Source: Nymphaea colorata
Lineage: Eukaryota; Streptophyta; Magnoliopsida; Nymphaeales; Nymphaeaceae
DNA: 64,000 bases
Reading direction: 5' to 3'
Assembly (NCBI RefSeq): GCF_008831285.2
Contig: NC_045139.1
Location: 20,566,412-20,630,411, forward strand
Program-made: the position numbers and the translations under genes
In this document: positions 1-12,018 of the stretch, in pieces
How the letters are laid out: every line of letters begins with the position of its first letter
Numbering within the stretch: position 1 is the first letter of the stretch
The notes under the pieces: model-generated
The model's input: only the letters and a program-made list of their open reading frames with translations
Databases searched by the model: none
Told to the model about the DNA's origin: nothing

Positions 1-1860
1 AATGAAAAATAGAAAAAAGTAATACAATACATTGACTATGACCATTGCTTGTGGCATCAGACATTGTGGATGGTATGCCTCAAGCCTTCCTTTCAATGAG
101 CAAACCATTTTGTTTGGATTGGTGTGTCATTTAATTGGTTAAGAGTGACAAAGGAGGCATAAAAAAGGTCAAGAGAGAGGAGCAATGAGTCAATCATCGA
201 TCCCCTCATAGTTGATCAATCCATCAACATCAACCAATTCATCAGAGTTAATAAAGACTCTTTGGAGATCAACAACATTTAAGAGGTCTCTAGAGAAATC
301 GACAAGGTTCAAGACAGATTCTTCCAACTCTACTATTCTTGATTTAGCTACTTGACTTTGCTATTCTTGATTTGGCTACTTGCCTATCTTTTACTTGCAT
401 CCCACTTGGAGATGAAGAATGGTGGTGTTCAAGTTCCTAGTCATTTCACTCTTGTTTGTTTTGGTATTTACATGGTCATCATTGCTGGATAAGCGATCAA
501 TCAACCCATCGATCTTTCACTTGTGTCTCACTTGGTGCTAAAGAATGGGCGTGTATTGTTTATGTTTATTTTGACCTACACAATTCCACCATTTGTAGGG
601 TAAGCATTTTTATGTTTTGATTTGGCTTTAATTGTGAGATTTGGGTATTTTCTACGAATAAGGTGTGATTTTGAGTGTTGAATGTTGCAGGAAAGGTTAT
701 TATGATTGTTGCAAGTTTTGTAGGGTGCATCTGTGGGCAAATCAAAGTGCATATTGGAACTTGCACAGAAGTATCATCTCAACAAGATTATGGCAGATGA
801 GGAACACTACAACATGCATCACATTTAGTGGTGCAAATAATGAGGTACCAAAAATTTTCAATGACAAAAGTGCTGCGTCACAAAGATTGACATTGTAGGT
901 CCCATCATTAAAAAAAAAACAAAAGGCTATGCATCATTGATTACCTATTTGTGATGCAAAACATGCGATCTGGATAATTTATTGTAGCGCAGAATTCTAC
1001 GTCAATGAAAATTTTCAGTTGCATTTTTGCTACTGAATATCATGTTTGTGTCACATAAGTTGTAACAAGCATTAGGGATCATCAATCATATAGTGACAAA
1101 TATTTATGCTACTATGATTTTTTTTATCAACAGCTCAAAATTTGAACCATTGATACTGAAAATTTGTGCATTCTGACTTTTTTACAACAATAGACTGGTA
1201 AAATTTAGTTTCTGTTCATTAAATGATTGAAGAAAAATTGAGAATATATGACCATTATATTACATTCAGAATATACTGAAGTTTTCACACATGCATGTAC
1301 ATTGTCTATTGCCAAAACCTTCAGCTTGACATAGATAAACAGCTTTTGTGAGTGCCATTATCTAGCTAGATCACCTAGTAAGGCTACAAAGAGCTTCGTC
1401 ATGGCCCCAAATATGTTTGAACTGAAGAACAAGGCTTCAAGGGCATGCCTAAAGGTCTGTTACAAACTAAGAGTGAGTCACAACATGTTCCTTGCCAAGA
1501 AACTTGGTTGCCTTCTTTGAAGAACTAACAATGTTATCATCATTCTCTAAATAATTATGCACCAAAGGCGAACCTTTCAATTACAAAATTGATGTTCCTA
1601 AAGCATAGAACTTCATAATGTTCTTGTTCTTGAGGTTCTTTAAGAGATGGATCTCACATTACTCAGAACTAACCTGCAAGAAATCATGGAATTTCACTTA
1701 ATTCCATGCAACCACAATTCCTTCAAATTCATCAAAAAGTCTATACCTGTTTCACATCAAAATGGAAAAAAATGCGGAAAAGAACAAGAATAAAAATCAA
1801 AATGTTTCAGAAAAACAACAGGTCAAAGTCACTCATTAAAAAACACTGAAGTAATCTTAC
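1..1860. other. No gene recognised; AT-rich
   Basis: No supported coding region is visible here. Short ORFs lack recognisable motifs. The only clear structure is a 28-bp imperfect tandem duplication at 333-360 and 361-388 (unit begins CTATTCTTGATTT). If the peroxidase exon just downstream on the + axis belonged to a live gene, its last intron and exon would have to lie in or beyond this stretch. I looked for the AHTIG-coding start of that exon on the minus strand and did not find it. Confidence 0.5.
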
Positions 1861-2026
1861 CAATTAGAGCAACCAAATCTTGTAAAGAAAGGCCTTGAAA
1901 GAGAAACTTGGAGAGAAGGGTGCCTAGGTCTTGATTGGGCAATGGAATGTTAATGCTTGCTGTCGCAAATTTTTCTGTCGTCAAGTCCTTCCTCCCTAAT
2001 GAAACATCCAAGTATAGCCCTCCACT
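1861..2026 (-). pseudogene. Class III peroxidase, isolated third-exon fragment
   Basis: The minus strand encodes an open 166-bp segment reading SGGLYLDVSLGRKD, then TTEKFATASINIPLP and GLSLQDLVALIG. This matches the segment of secreted plant class III haem peroxidases running from SGGP.W.V.LGRRD to LVALSG just before the distal-haem AHTIG motif. It is bounded by a TACAAG/A acceptor-like site and a clean donor G/GTAAG. From memory, 166 bp is the usual length of this family's third exon, which supports intact splice borders. Odd points: Pro and Trp of GGPxW are Leu and Leu, and Ser of LSG is Ile. No exon with HDCFV, CADI or AHTIG was found on the same strand nearby. A decayed CACTA element lies immediately upstream in transcript direction, perhaps in the old intron 2. 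Most likely a broken gene; a very long-intron gene extending past the window is possible. Confidence 0.7.
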
Positions 2027-2649
2027 CTTGTACCACAAATAGATAAAGTAAAGTTAACAACAATAGGTTTGCAAGAACACAAAAAACATACACGCATAGG
2101 TTAGTTATATATATATTGTCCAACTAGATACGGAAACACTGTTGGAAATTCCAATATTTTACTTTCATTGGATCAAATATTGTTTATTTTATCAATCAAG
2201 TGTAACAATTTACGTATAAGCCAAAAACTACATGTGGATGTTCTAAAGAGAATTTTGTGGCATTTGAAAGCAATAGTGGGGATGAGCTTCTATATAAAAG
2301 AAGACATTTGAGATTATTACTTATATAGATGCAAACTATAGAAGAAATATAGATGAGAGGATAACAATTTTACGTGGTTGTATATTTTCAAGAGAAAATA
2401 TAGTGTATCTAACTAGTAGAGAATAAAAGGTTGTTAGAACATAAACACTAAACTACCATACTGATCAATGACTACTAGCATGGCTGAATCTCCTTTTTTT
2501 CCCATCAAGAAATTGGACATCAGAACTCCCCATAAACTTGATTTATAAATTGAGTCAGATTGATAGATCCTTGAAAGAATGGCTGACATGGTTTTGGAAT
2601 AGAACAATGAGATGGAATTGTGGTTGGAGTTTGCAATGGAACGCACTCA

Positions 2650-5600
2650 TGCACAAGCCCTTGAGTTGATACTTTAGTTGAACAACTAGGATTATTGGTT
2701 ACTGTATTCAGTGATGTAATAGGAGCATTTCACATAGGACAAGTTACCTCTAATTCTATTGAAATGTAAGATGGATCCAAATTACTAAGCAAGACTAGTT
2801 TTCCATGTTCATGGGCTTTCTATAGATGCTCTTCCCATGTTTTAAGGAAAGTAAGAATATCCCTCAAAGAAGAGTTAAACACAAAAAAAATTGTCAAATT
2901 CTATGTTTAAAGTTAAAAAAATAATAATAAATAAAAGTCACTTGTCGTCATCATAAATAATCATGTAATATTGACCTTTCTGGTATTTGTAAACTACATA
3001 GTTTGCCCCTGCATGTAGCATCTCTCAATGATAAATCAAAATTTAGGTACCTAATGTGATTTATATATATGAAAAAATAAGAGACATATATGTATATGTG
3101 GAGCATCGGTTATTTCTAATAACTCTCATAAGCATCTTCACTTACTCTTCAACTTGGTGTAATTTATTTGCTTAATTGACTTGCATTCATTTGCTCTTTC
3201 AATTTGTAATCTTATCATCTTGAGAACCTTGCTCTTGAGCCAACAGTCATAACCTTTTGTTTGGCATTGTATTTTGTGCTATCAGTTCACTTTTGTCAGG
3301 AGATGCATAAAAAATTATAGATGGCATAATCCCCATCACTTGTGACAATATATTTATTGGCAATGGGTCATCTCTAATGCCTTCAGGTAGTCGAGCTCTT
3401 GCTTCATTGGTTCGTGCCTACAAATAAATATAATAGAGTAATAATATACCTGCTAAAAATATTGAATTACAACCATCATTAATAATATTTAACTTTTCCA
3501 ACTTAGAATTCCTTCACTCATTGTTGGATTTTGAGGACCAATTCTACATGTCTGCATCATAATGAATACCTTAGCGCATGAGGGCTCATGTTCCCTCTTG
3601 GGAATCTACACAAAATATCCAATTAAATATAGATAATTAAATAACTAATAATAAATAAATAATTTTTGTATTAAATTACATTTTCTGTATGAAATCGAGC
3701 AAAACTCTTTGTGCTTTTGGTATAAAAAAAAATTTTTGCATGCATGGTTAATTTTGTTTTGCACACTTTGCTCTTATAAAAGAAAATAAAAATTAGAAAC
3801 TTGATGAAGCTAAAATTAAATGTGAACTAACCACACACTAAGCTTTGATCTTCTACTTTGGAAGTGTCTAATTAAAGCCCTCCATCGATATTTAGGGATC
3901 GTAATCTTGGAATGCTTCATGCAGTTCTCCAATGTTTTACATTTTTTATAAAGTTTCATCAACTTACATCTCCAACATTTCCACAATTTTGCATATTGTT
4001 TTACTAACCATTTTAAGGTAGTTCTAGGACCTACTTATTTGTCTTGCAATGCAATAATATATAGTATTATTACATTTTCTATTCAACCATGAGAAGGAAG
4101 AAAAAAATATCTCATTATTGTGACATTCTTCCACACATCATCCTTACATATCTTAGAAAATGTTCCATGTGATGTAGGTGAGTGGTTCTATCTATGGGCT
4201 TTGTGCCAACATATGTATGAATGAACTTAGTTTTCATGCTTTCTCACCTATTGGTTGATCATACTTGTTCATGCAAACATAGAATTTTTATCTTGAGCTC
4301 AGCCTCATAGTATCAAAGGCATGAGAATGACCTCTTGTCTTCTACTATTGAGATCGCTGGCATGTGTTCATATAGATCATGAAGAGAACAAAGCAAACAC
4401 TTAAATAACTAAAAATACTTTGGAGTAGAAGTAATTTATACATGTTTAGAGGGTTCATATACTTGAAACTCTTGGCTACTGGATGACATTTCAAGAAGCA
4501 ATTCACTATCAACCATCTATAACCATATGAAATATATACCACATCAAATAAAATAATGTATGGTTAGCAGGCAAAAAACTTTATTGACCCATGTAACACT
4601 CTTTACTGCTAAGTTTTAGTTGATAAGAATATGTATCTTAATGGCATGTAGGACATGTAAACTTCCCCTTTGTACTCCATCCTGATAAGTTTCTATAAGC
4701 TAGAAAATTATTTATTGTCCATAGCAATGCAGCACACATTTGAAAACACTTGTTTCTACTTGCATCGTAAGTTTCTATATGAACATTCCATAATAACTTC
4801 AATTCATCAATTAGCAGCTGAAAATATACATTTATTTTTGGAAGAGAATTCAGCTCAAAATTAGCAACGATAAGATCATGTATGGTCGCTTCATACACAT
4901 TCATGATGGCAGGTTATATATAACAATTACAACCAGCCACATACTACATGATGTACTCAAAATATGAAAGGGGTTGAACTCGTTGCTTGTGAACAAATCT
5001 AATATTACAACTATTGAATGAAAAAAATGAATGTAACTCATCAAGCAATCTGCATGCTAACAAATCAGCATGATGCATTAGTATACCATTTTTAATGTTC
5101 CCTTTGACATGTCATCTTATGTTTGAAGCAATTTTGAAAGATAGGTACATTCTCATAAGTCTTGGTATTAGTGGAAATTGATGTACGATCTTCATAGCAA
5201 TCTTTCAAGTTTTACTAGAGTTTGCATTTGTTATATTATTCATTTCCTCTACATCTCTCTATCTTGAAACACCACAAATATCACATTGATTTTTTTCAGA
5301 AGATTCCTTTTAAAATAGCTTGCAATTCTGAGGACATGTATTTATCTTATCATAAGTTATACCCAATGTAGCAACAACTTTCTTTGTCTCATAAAATGAC
5401 TTTGACATTTGTACACCCTTGGAAAATGTTTAATGTAATAATTTGAATAACATATTAGATGATTTGTTGCTCCATCCATATATGCACTTTATGTAAATAA
5501 TCGAATGATGAAAAATAGTTTGAGAAATTGAGACATCTAGAATACAATTCTTGTTCAACACCCTTTGGCAACTTCATCTATTCATTACTCTATAACCCTT

Positions 5601-5760
5601 GATCTTCCATATCATCATATGCATGTTCATGTGGCACATCTTCTAAATATACTCTAAATGTATCTCTAATCAACTCATGCATTTCACATTCATCATCTTC
5701 TGTAGTCTTATCATCATCACCTTGATATGGCGACAATGACTCACCATTATAATGCCGACG
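2650..5760 (-). mobile_element. Decayed CACTA (En/Spm) transposon, TNP2-type transposase
   Basis: Conceptual minus-strand translation gives long stretches of a CACTA TNP2 transposase broken by stops. About 5220-5100 reads HQFPLIPRLMRMYLSFKIAS, like the family's RYFPLKPRLQR.F.S.KIA. 4904-4638 is open and reads KINVYFQLLIDELKLLW, VETYDAS-like, FQMCAALLWTINNF and GNLSGWSTKGK-like with CPTCH at its end. Downstream, DTYSYQL...CYMG...FLP continues the family pattern. Farther on (3600-3290), REHEPSCAKVF and ARARLPEGIRDDPL resemble the Ptta/En-Spm domain that follows TNP2 in such elements. Stops and frameshifts make it non-coding. Termini with CACTA repeats and a 3-bp duplication were not located, so both borders are approximate. 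Confidence 0.8.
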
Positions 5761-5949
5761 AGTATAAACTTTATGGATTTTTGGAAGAAAAGGACCGCGG
5801 TCACGTCATGCCGACGAGTATAATTTTGGATAAACCAAAACATACACAATGATATAAAACATCTCCTACTGGTAGAAATAGACAATTGTTGTACTTTACA
5901 CAGGGGCACATAATTTCTCCATTGATTACTATACTATTTGTCACAACAA

Positions 5950-8690
5950 AATCAATAAAACCTTTTACTCTGGTTGCATATTTGATGCTTCTTTTAAAAG
6001 AATAATAAAGAAATTATTAAAAATCTTAATTATACAGTACCATATTATAGTCAAATAAAAGAAAATGCTACCTATCTTTGTGTATCCAACTTAGTTCTTC
6101 CCTCTTCAACAATCACATTTCTTTATTATATATTATCCACCTAATGAAACTAAACATATTAATATGCAAAACTTCATACATGAATTAATTCAGTGCAATA
6201 TGCAGTTTTTGCCTTATGGTCTATAGAATTTTATAACATTTTTGGCAACATGAAGATTTTCTTTTCATCTAGTAATATAAAGAAAAGTAACAAATCTACC
6301 AGAGAAAAAATAAGCATGTAACCATTAATACATACTACTCATCAACCTGTTCTCCTGCAATAAGATGATTATGCTTTAAAAAAAAAAACTACACAAATGC
6401 TACATTCCAGGATGGATAGGTCTTTAAGCATGCAGGTTCATGTAGGATTGCAAATAAGTTGCTTTTTCATTGACATGAGAAGAATTAATCACTTGCTAAA
6501 TCATCAACCTGAACCTAATTTGACTTATTTGGATTTTGAAGCTAAAGCAAAGATACAATAATAGAAACATTCATCAGTTCTATAGAAATTATTATAAAAA
6601 TGAGCTAAAATAGTATTTCCTTGGGAAAGCCCAATAAAAGGATAAAGGAGAATTTTATTGAAATTCTGCAATAAATACATGCATTTTCTACTGCAATACA
6701 CTAAAAATTAACAAGCACATATTTTTGCTATGGTCATATGACATCAGAGTTGACATAGATTTGTTATGTTTCTACTAATTTCATTTATAACAAAAAGGTT
6801 TATATGTATGACAATCTGATTGAACTACTTTGGCCAGTGCTTTGCAAGAAATAGGTAGAAAGCAGCTAAAAGGACATAAAAAATGTTCGACAACAAAATC
6901 TAAGAAATCATACCCCTGATAAGAAAACTTTCGATTGAGATACACTAAAAGCATTTGCGTCAAGTCAAAAAATTTATTCTCATCCAGCAACATGAAAAAA
7001 GTAACAAATCTGTCTAGGGATCTTGTCTACTTTTTAATTATTCTAGCTGCTATTACTACAATGGAAATATAGTGAAGAATTGACATTAGGTCTTCCTATC
7101 CGCATACAGACAATGTTAAAATGAACATGTTGCCACCTATCATACCTTATGCCAACATCAGTAAAGCAGATGTATGTAAAGATACATAAACCATACTTTA
7201 AGTACTTTTCCTCAACTTCTGATCTTAAAAAAAAAAGAGCTGCTTAGAGATGCTTTCCTTTATGATAATGAATGATGATCTGCTTATCTTTTGCAAAACA
7301 AATTTGAAGTTAAAATTAAACAAAGCAGTTTTTGAACCCTTTACCATCACAAAGCATTTATACTAGGTATTGCCTTCCTCTTTAGAATCTTGGTTAAATG
7401 GAAGACATGATCATGTCTCACTTTTTCAGAATATACTTAGGTTTTAGGGACAAGAACCATCTGGGATTGAATCTTCATGCCATTTGCTGAGTGTAGTTGG
7501 GCTAAGCTTTGAGAGGGTGCTATTTGATGGTTGGTGCTGAATGAGTTAGATATGAATCAGCCACAACATCAGAATAAGTCTTGATTGAACTAAATTTACA
7601 GCATGGGCTCACAAATGATTCAGATTTGGATGACAGACAAGTACATTGACAATAGGTTAGATTTGAGTAGGTGCCAGCTAGGAATGGATGATCACAGACT
7701 CACTCATGTATCACCCTTGAAAGCAGATCTTAGACTCACTAAAGTTAATATTGGATGGAGAAAATGAAAATCCTCAAATTCAGTCAAAAGCAAAGGCTAT
7801 TTAAGTGAATGGAAAGAAAGTAGCCAAACACTAAATTAATAAGAATATGAACCAGATTTTTCAATTGGAGATTATCAGAGTATGGTCATTATATGAAGCA
7901 AACACATGCAGTCAAAGAGGATCTTACGCTTATTTATGTGTCTTATCACTAATCAGAAATGGCTAGAACAAGTATAGGACAAAGTGGAAGGTTGAGGCCT
8001 TAGACTAAAAGAACAACCCTAGTTTAGATTAATCAAAACCTGCAGCTTTTATAATTTGGCTATGAAAAACAATTACAAAATCCATCCCAATCGACAAGTG
8101 TTATTAGTATAAACTCAAGTGATCACTCACTTGTAACCAAATTATGATTTTTCTTAAACATTTTTTTCCAATTGTTGTGTAGAATTACAAGCCCTCTCCC
8201 ATTGATGCACATAATAACAGACTATCAACTATTGATTTCATATTTTGCATAAATTTTAGAAAAAAGAGATCTAGATAATTCTGATGCAATAACCAAAAGA
8301 AGGGCTCGCACTTGGCAAAAAAATCTCATTCTTTACATCTCTCACCCTTTGGCACATACTATTGCAAATTTTTATCTAATAAAAATAGAAGAATGCAAAC
8401 TAAACACTTCTTGTAAAAGAAAATGACTCTTCAAAATATCATAATGTAATTTTTGCTGTCAAACAATTTTGTTGCAAAGGAACATTTAACAATTGACAAA
8501 ATGAGTGTCACTCATTCAATTGAACACAAACTTAATATATGCAGAGTTCAAACAAGTCAGAGCGTCCTCGTTTAGAGTTCAAACTAATGCAAGGATGAAT
8601 TAATAATCTAATTTACTGTAAAGATATTGGAAAGAAATGAGACAACAACAATGGAAGAGGAAAAGTGAAGCTAGCTGACCCGAAATTCAC
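5950..8690. other. No gene recognised; probable old repeat DNA
   Basis: AT-rich sequence without a supported gene. A short segment around 6262-6320 (TTTCATCTAGTAA then AGTAACAAATCTACC) recurs in diverged form around 6978-7010, which suggests a local duplication. The open minus-strand stretch 6993-6781 resembles no family I recognise and has no supporting splice or start context. Confidence 0.4.
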
Positions 8691-8700
8691 AATAGTGCTA

Positions 8701-9690
8701 TGGTGTAATCACCCCAAATTTTTGCAAAAGACCATATTATTTTACCCAAGCACAAAACCCAAATTTAGACGCAAGATTCAAATCTAAAATCCAACAATCA
8801 GATCCAAATTAGATCCAAAACCTGAGTTTAGATCCAAATCGAGTGTTACAAACTCCAAATCCAAAATCGAGTTTAAAACAACAAAGTCTGGTGCTATAAG
8901 CGTCACGCGCGCATGCACAGACCTCTCCCTTGTTTTATGCTTCGTCATCCCACCAAAATATGTTTTTGAAGCTTAAAACGAAACCTATTTTTTAGAAAAA
9001 AATTTGAAGATAATTCAAAATTATTTGAAATTCGCTTGAAAATATTGTGAAATTCAAAAAAAATTAAATTTTGAGATTTTGCTCCAAAACTCACCCTATA
9101 AATACCCCCACAATCTTCTCCCTTGAGCATGAGCTAGACCTTAGAGAAACTATAGTGCATTCTCACTTGAAGACAGAGAGTTTTTCCCTTAGCTCTCTTC
9201 CTTCATCTTCATCTTCCTCTTTCCTTTTCCTTCTTTTTCTCACTTCTTCTCCAACTTGGAGCAAGCTTCATCAAGCTACAACTCTCTTGGAGGCATCCTC
9301 TTCATCATCTTGGAGCTTCACTCAAGAGGATCTAAAATCATTCTAAGCTAAGGTGTTCATTTTCCCTAAAGTCGTTCTCATTAGAGTTATGTAATCTACA
9401 TCACATTCCATTTTTTTATTTCCTCTCTTCTTCATCTCTCCATGGCCATATGAGATAGCTCCCAAACCTCTATTTTAGAGTAAAGGAGCTATGTTCAAGT
9501 GCACCGGAAACATGAGAAGATGAGATGATATTTCATTTTATGATTAAATCATGTTCTCTTTTCTTGAATATAGCCTTGTTTTGGTTCCCATGTTTCTTCC
9601 ATTCTTCATCTCCCCATGGCTATATAAGATAACCTTCAAATATCTATTTTAGAGTAAAAAGTTATTCTTGAGTGCATCTTGGACATTAAC
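8701..9690 (+). repeat. LTR-like block with TATA box and internal tandem copies
   Basis: The block begins around TGTAATCACCCCAAA, a common start style of plant Gypsy LTRs. It carries CTATAAATA at 9096-9104, followed by a pyrimidine-rich leader, the layout of an LTR promoter and R region. Around 9428-9679 there are two diverged copies about 173 bp apart; each has CATCTC.CCATGGC.ATAT.AGATA followed by CTATTTTAGAGTAAA. No matching second LTR, primer-binding site or target duplication was established, so solo LTR or fragment are both open. It continues into the inverted-repeat block that follows. Confidence 0.4.
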
Positions 9691-10880
9691 TCTAAATGCT
9701 TCTCTTGGCATCAAGACTAAACTTGGGAAACAACCTATATTTCCAACCCCTAAGGTGGACCTATATCTATGTGCAATCTCATTGAAATTATGCATAGAGT
9801 GAAAGAGAGTGATGCATGAATGTACATGTAGTCTATGATGTGTGCATGCACTCACTTCACAAATGCATCCAGTCACTTTTGCAAAATCTAAGTGAATTTA
9901 GTCACAGTCGCTATCGTGACCAAGTCATATTTCGACAAAAACTTGAGCACCTCATTTTGACACGAAAACACAAGATTTCCAAAATAGTTGTAAAACCTAC
10001 ATTTTCAAAATCAATTTCAATGACATGATTGGATTTTCTCCATGTCCAAACCAATTTTCAAGTGCAAATCAAGCAAGTTTTCATGATATTGGTCAAAATT
10101 CCCAAAATCAAGTTTCTCAAATCATGACAATTCTCAAAAACTAGACTTGGGATCCTAAAATTCAATTTTCCAATCTCACCAATAAAGTGAAATCAAATTT
10201 CCCCAATACACCAAAAAAACCAACTTCTAAAACTCCCAAAATATTGGTTGATTTTCGGCCATTCCAAGCCTAGAAATTTCAAATCACAAAAGTCCGACTT
10301 TCAAAAATGCTAAACTTCATTTATCAAATCTAATATTTGGTTACAAAACCAAATTCCAATTCGAAGAATTTTTAAGTTGAAATTCAAAGTTTATCCAAAT
10401 CTCCAATTTTTGGTGTTCAATTCAAAATTCAATTTCAAAAATCCAATTTCAATCCCCAATCCTATTCAAAAATCCAATTCAATTCGAAATTCAATTTCAA
10501 AATTCTCAATTTCATACAAATTCTTAATTCCAAACTCCAATTTGTGGGACCCCAAATCAAAGTTCAATTACTATGGGATTAATTCAAAATCCACTCTAAA
10601 GACAATTTCCAAATTTTGAAAGTTTTCGAAATACATAAACATTTCAATCAAATCCAAGTCTTGTTCAAAATGGACTCCACAAATCCAAATCCAATCTTTG
10701 GACATGCATGTAGAAAAAATAACTTGTCAAAGCTTGAGAAAACCTACACCTTGGATCGATTATCCCTATTAAAGGTAGGAATAGTATCCTCATACCGATG
10801 GGTGGGTCCCTTTCTCCTAAAAATTTATTCTCAAACAAAACTCAAATTTCACTATTTTTGTGCATGATTTTCATTTGTCC
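9675..10880 (+). repeat. Arm 1 of a dispersed 1.2-kb inverted repeat pair
   Basis: This block aligns by eye, in reverse complement, with 24230-25440. Shared anchors in the same order include CATCAAGA, then ATCTAAGTGA, TCGCTATCGTGACC (TCGCTACCGTGACC in the other arm), CTTGTCAA.GCTTGAG, TAGATCGATTACCC-like and TTCTCAAACAAAACT-like. The middle is built of short CAAATTCCAAAATTC-type words, so ORFs there such as 10377-10619 are low-complexity artefacts. The pair probably represents two opposite insertions of one LTR-retroelement family, but I could not fix termini. Confidence 0.65.
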
Positions 10881-10946
10881 ACATGTCATGGGAAGGTCAG
10901 GGTGTGAAGAGGGTAGAAAAAAAGGTTGGGAAACAAAATCCGTCGT

Positions 10947-10969
10947 GGGGGGGTGGGGGGGGGGGGGGG
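10947..10969 (+). repeat. Poly-G tract
   Basis: A run of 23 bases that are all G except one T at 10954. It adjoins the end of the inverted-repeat block. Confidence 0.95.
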
Positions 10970-11007
10970 TTCATGGGTGTTTTATATAGGTCATCTATAC
11001 CTGTGAT

Positions 11008-11217
11008 AAGTCACCAGTATAAGTTGATTCTATAATGGCAGTGCCAGAAATCTGTACCAGCGATTCCACAAATATTTTAGCAATACAAAAGCACGGTAAA
11101 TTATCAACATTAATTTCATATATATAGCTTTTTTATTACTAACCTCACTTGGCTATACTGGCAGAATATCACTAGTATAGAGTTTTCCTCCAAAGTTGCT
11201 ACCTATACTGGTGACTT
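11008..11217. repeat. Inverted repeat, 14-bp perfect arms
   Basis: AAGTCACCAGTATA at 11008-11021 is exactly complementary to TATACTGGTGACTT at 11204-11217. The related words CTATACTGGCAG (about 11153) and CTATACTGGTGG (about 11750) also occur nearby. Short arrays of a 10-15 bp word in both orientations are typical of CACTA subterminal regions, so a non-autonomous CACTA derivative is one reading. Confidence 0.5.
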
Positions 11218-11744
11218 AGTTGATAACCTTCCTTCAATTTGTTTTGTTATGAGCCCTACAGGACATTTCTAACAGTTTAATTTGGTGTAGAACTGTAAAA
11301 TCCATCACTTTGATGTTGGTATTAGATCCTTTATCTCTGAGCATGCAATCTTGGAAGATACCCTCCTGACTAATGGGAGCTGACCATTATGGAGGATTTT
11401 GAGCTACAGATCTGCTTCAATGTCATAAGCAGCAATTTATTTATTTTATAGTAGAATGTTTAGCATTTTTATTTTTATTAGATGGATTCCAATATTATAT
11501 TTGTTTGTAGTTTGTTAAAGAATTCACTTTTTACAATTATCTAAAGTTTTCTTGTGTTGTCCTAGACCTATGCATGCAGGTGGTTTCTCCTTTTTGGCTA
11601 CAAATGGGAGTATTCTAATTGGAATTGGGATGACGACCACAAACATACTGGAGAAAAGAGGTTTATCTGCTATATAAGCAGCACTACTTTTCAAAAGAGA
11701 GAGATATAGCAGTTTCAAAAAGCACAGCTGAAAAAAAAGCTTTC

Positions 11745-12018
11745 CACTACTATACTGGTGGAATGAAGACACCGTTATAGTTCTTTTTAGCAACAACAAC
11801 TATCGTTACCCGTAACATGACGGGCCATTGCCGATGACATATTGGCAATGGTTCATACCCTTCCAAAAGGTTTTTCCCTATGTCAAGAATGGCAACTGCA
11901 ACATCAGCTACTGTTAAGGCAAAGTCTGTTGCAAATAATCTTGTTAGAAATGGCTTTGGAGCTATTAACAACAGTAAGATCTGTTGCCAATAGTATGGTT
12001 TGGTAGAGAGATGTAGTG
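11745..12018. mobile_element. Possible small CACTA-like element
   Basis: The segment starts with CACTAC and ends with GTAGTG, the inverted CACTAC terminus of En/Spm-type elements, and is 274 bp long. Its interior has repeated GTTGCCAATA/TATTGGCAA-type words in both orientations. The flanking triplets differ (TTC and TAG), so the expected 3-bp target duplication is missing. The 6-bp match alone could be chance. Confidence 0.25.

Noticed and set aside
2434-2646. 70-residue ORF containing MGKKGDSAMLVVIDQYGS, considered as a Gypsy integrase piece
   Set aside because: The resemblance is too short and has no neighbouring domains; it probably belongs to the decayed CACTA tail or is chance.
10377-10619. 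80-residue Asn/Ser/Lys/Phe-rich ORF
   Set aside because: It lies in low-complexity CAAATTCC-type sequence of the inverted-repeat block.
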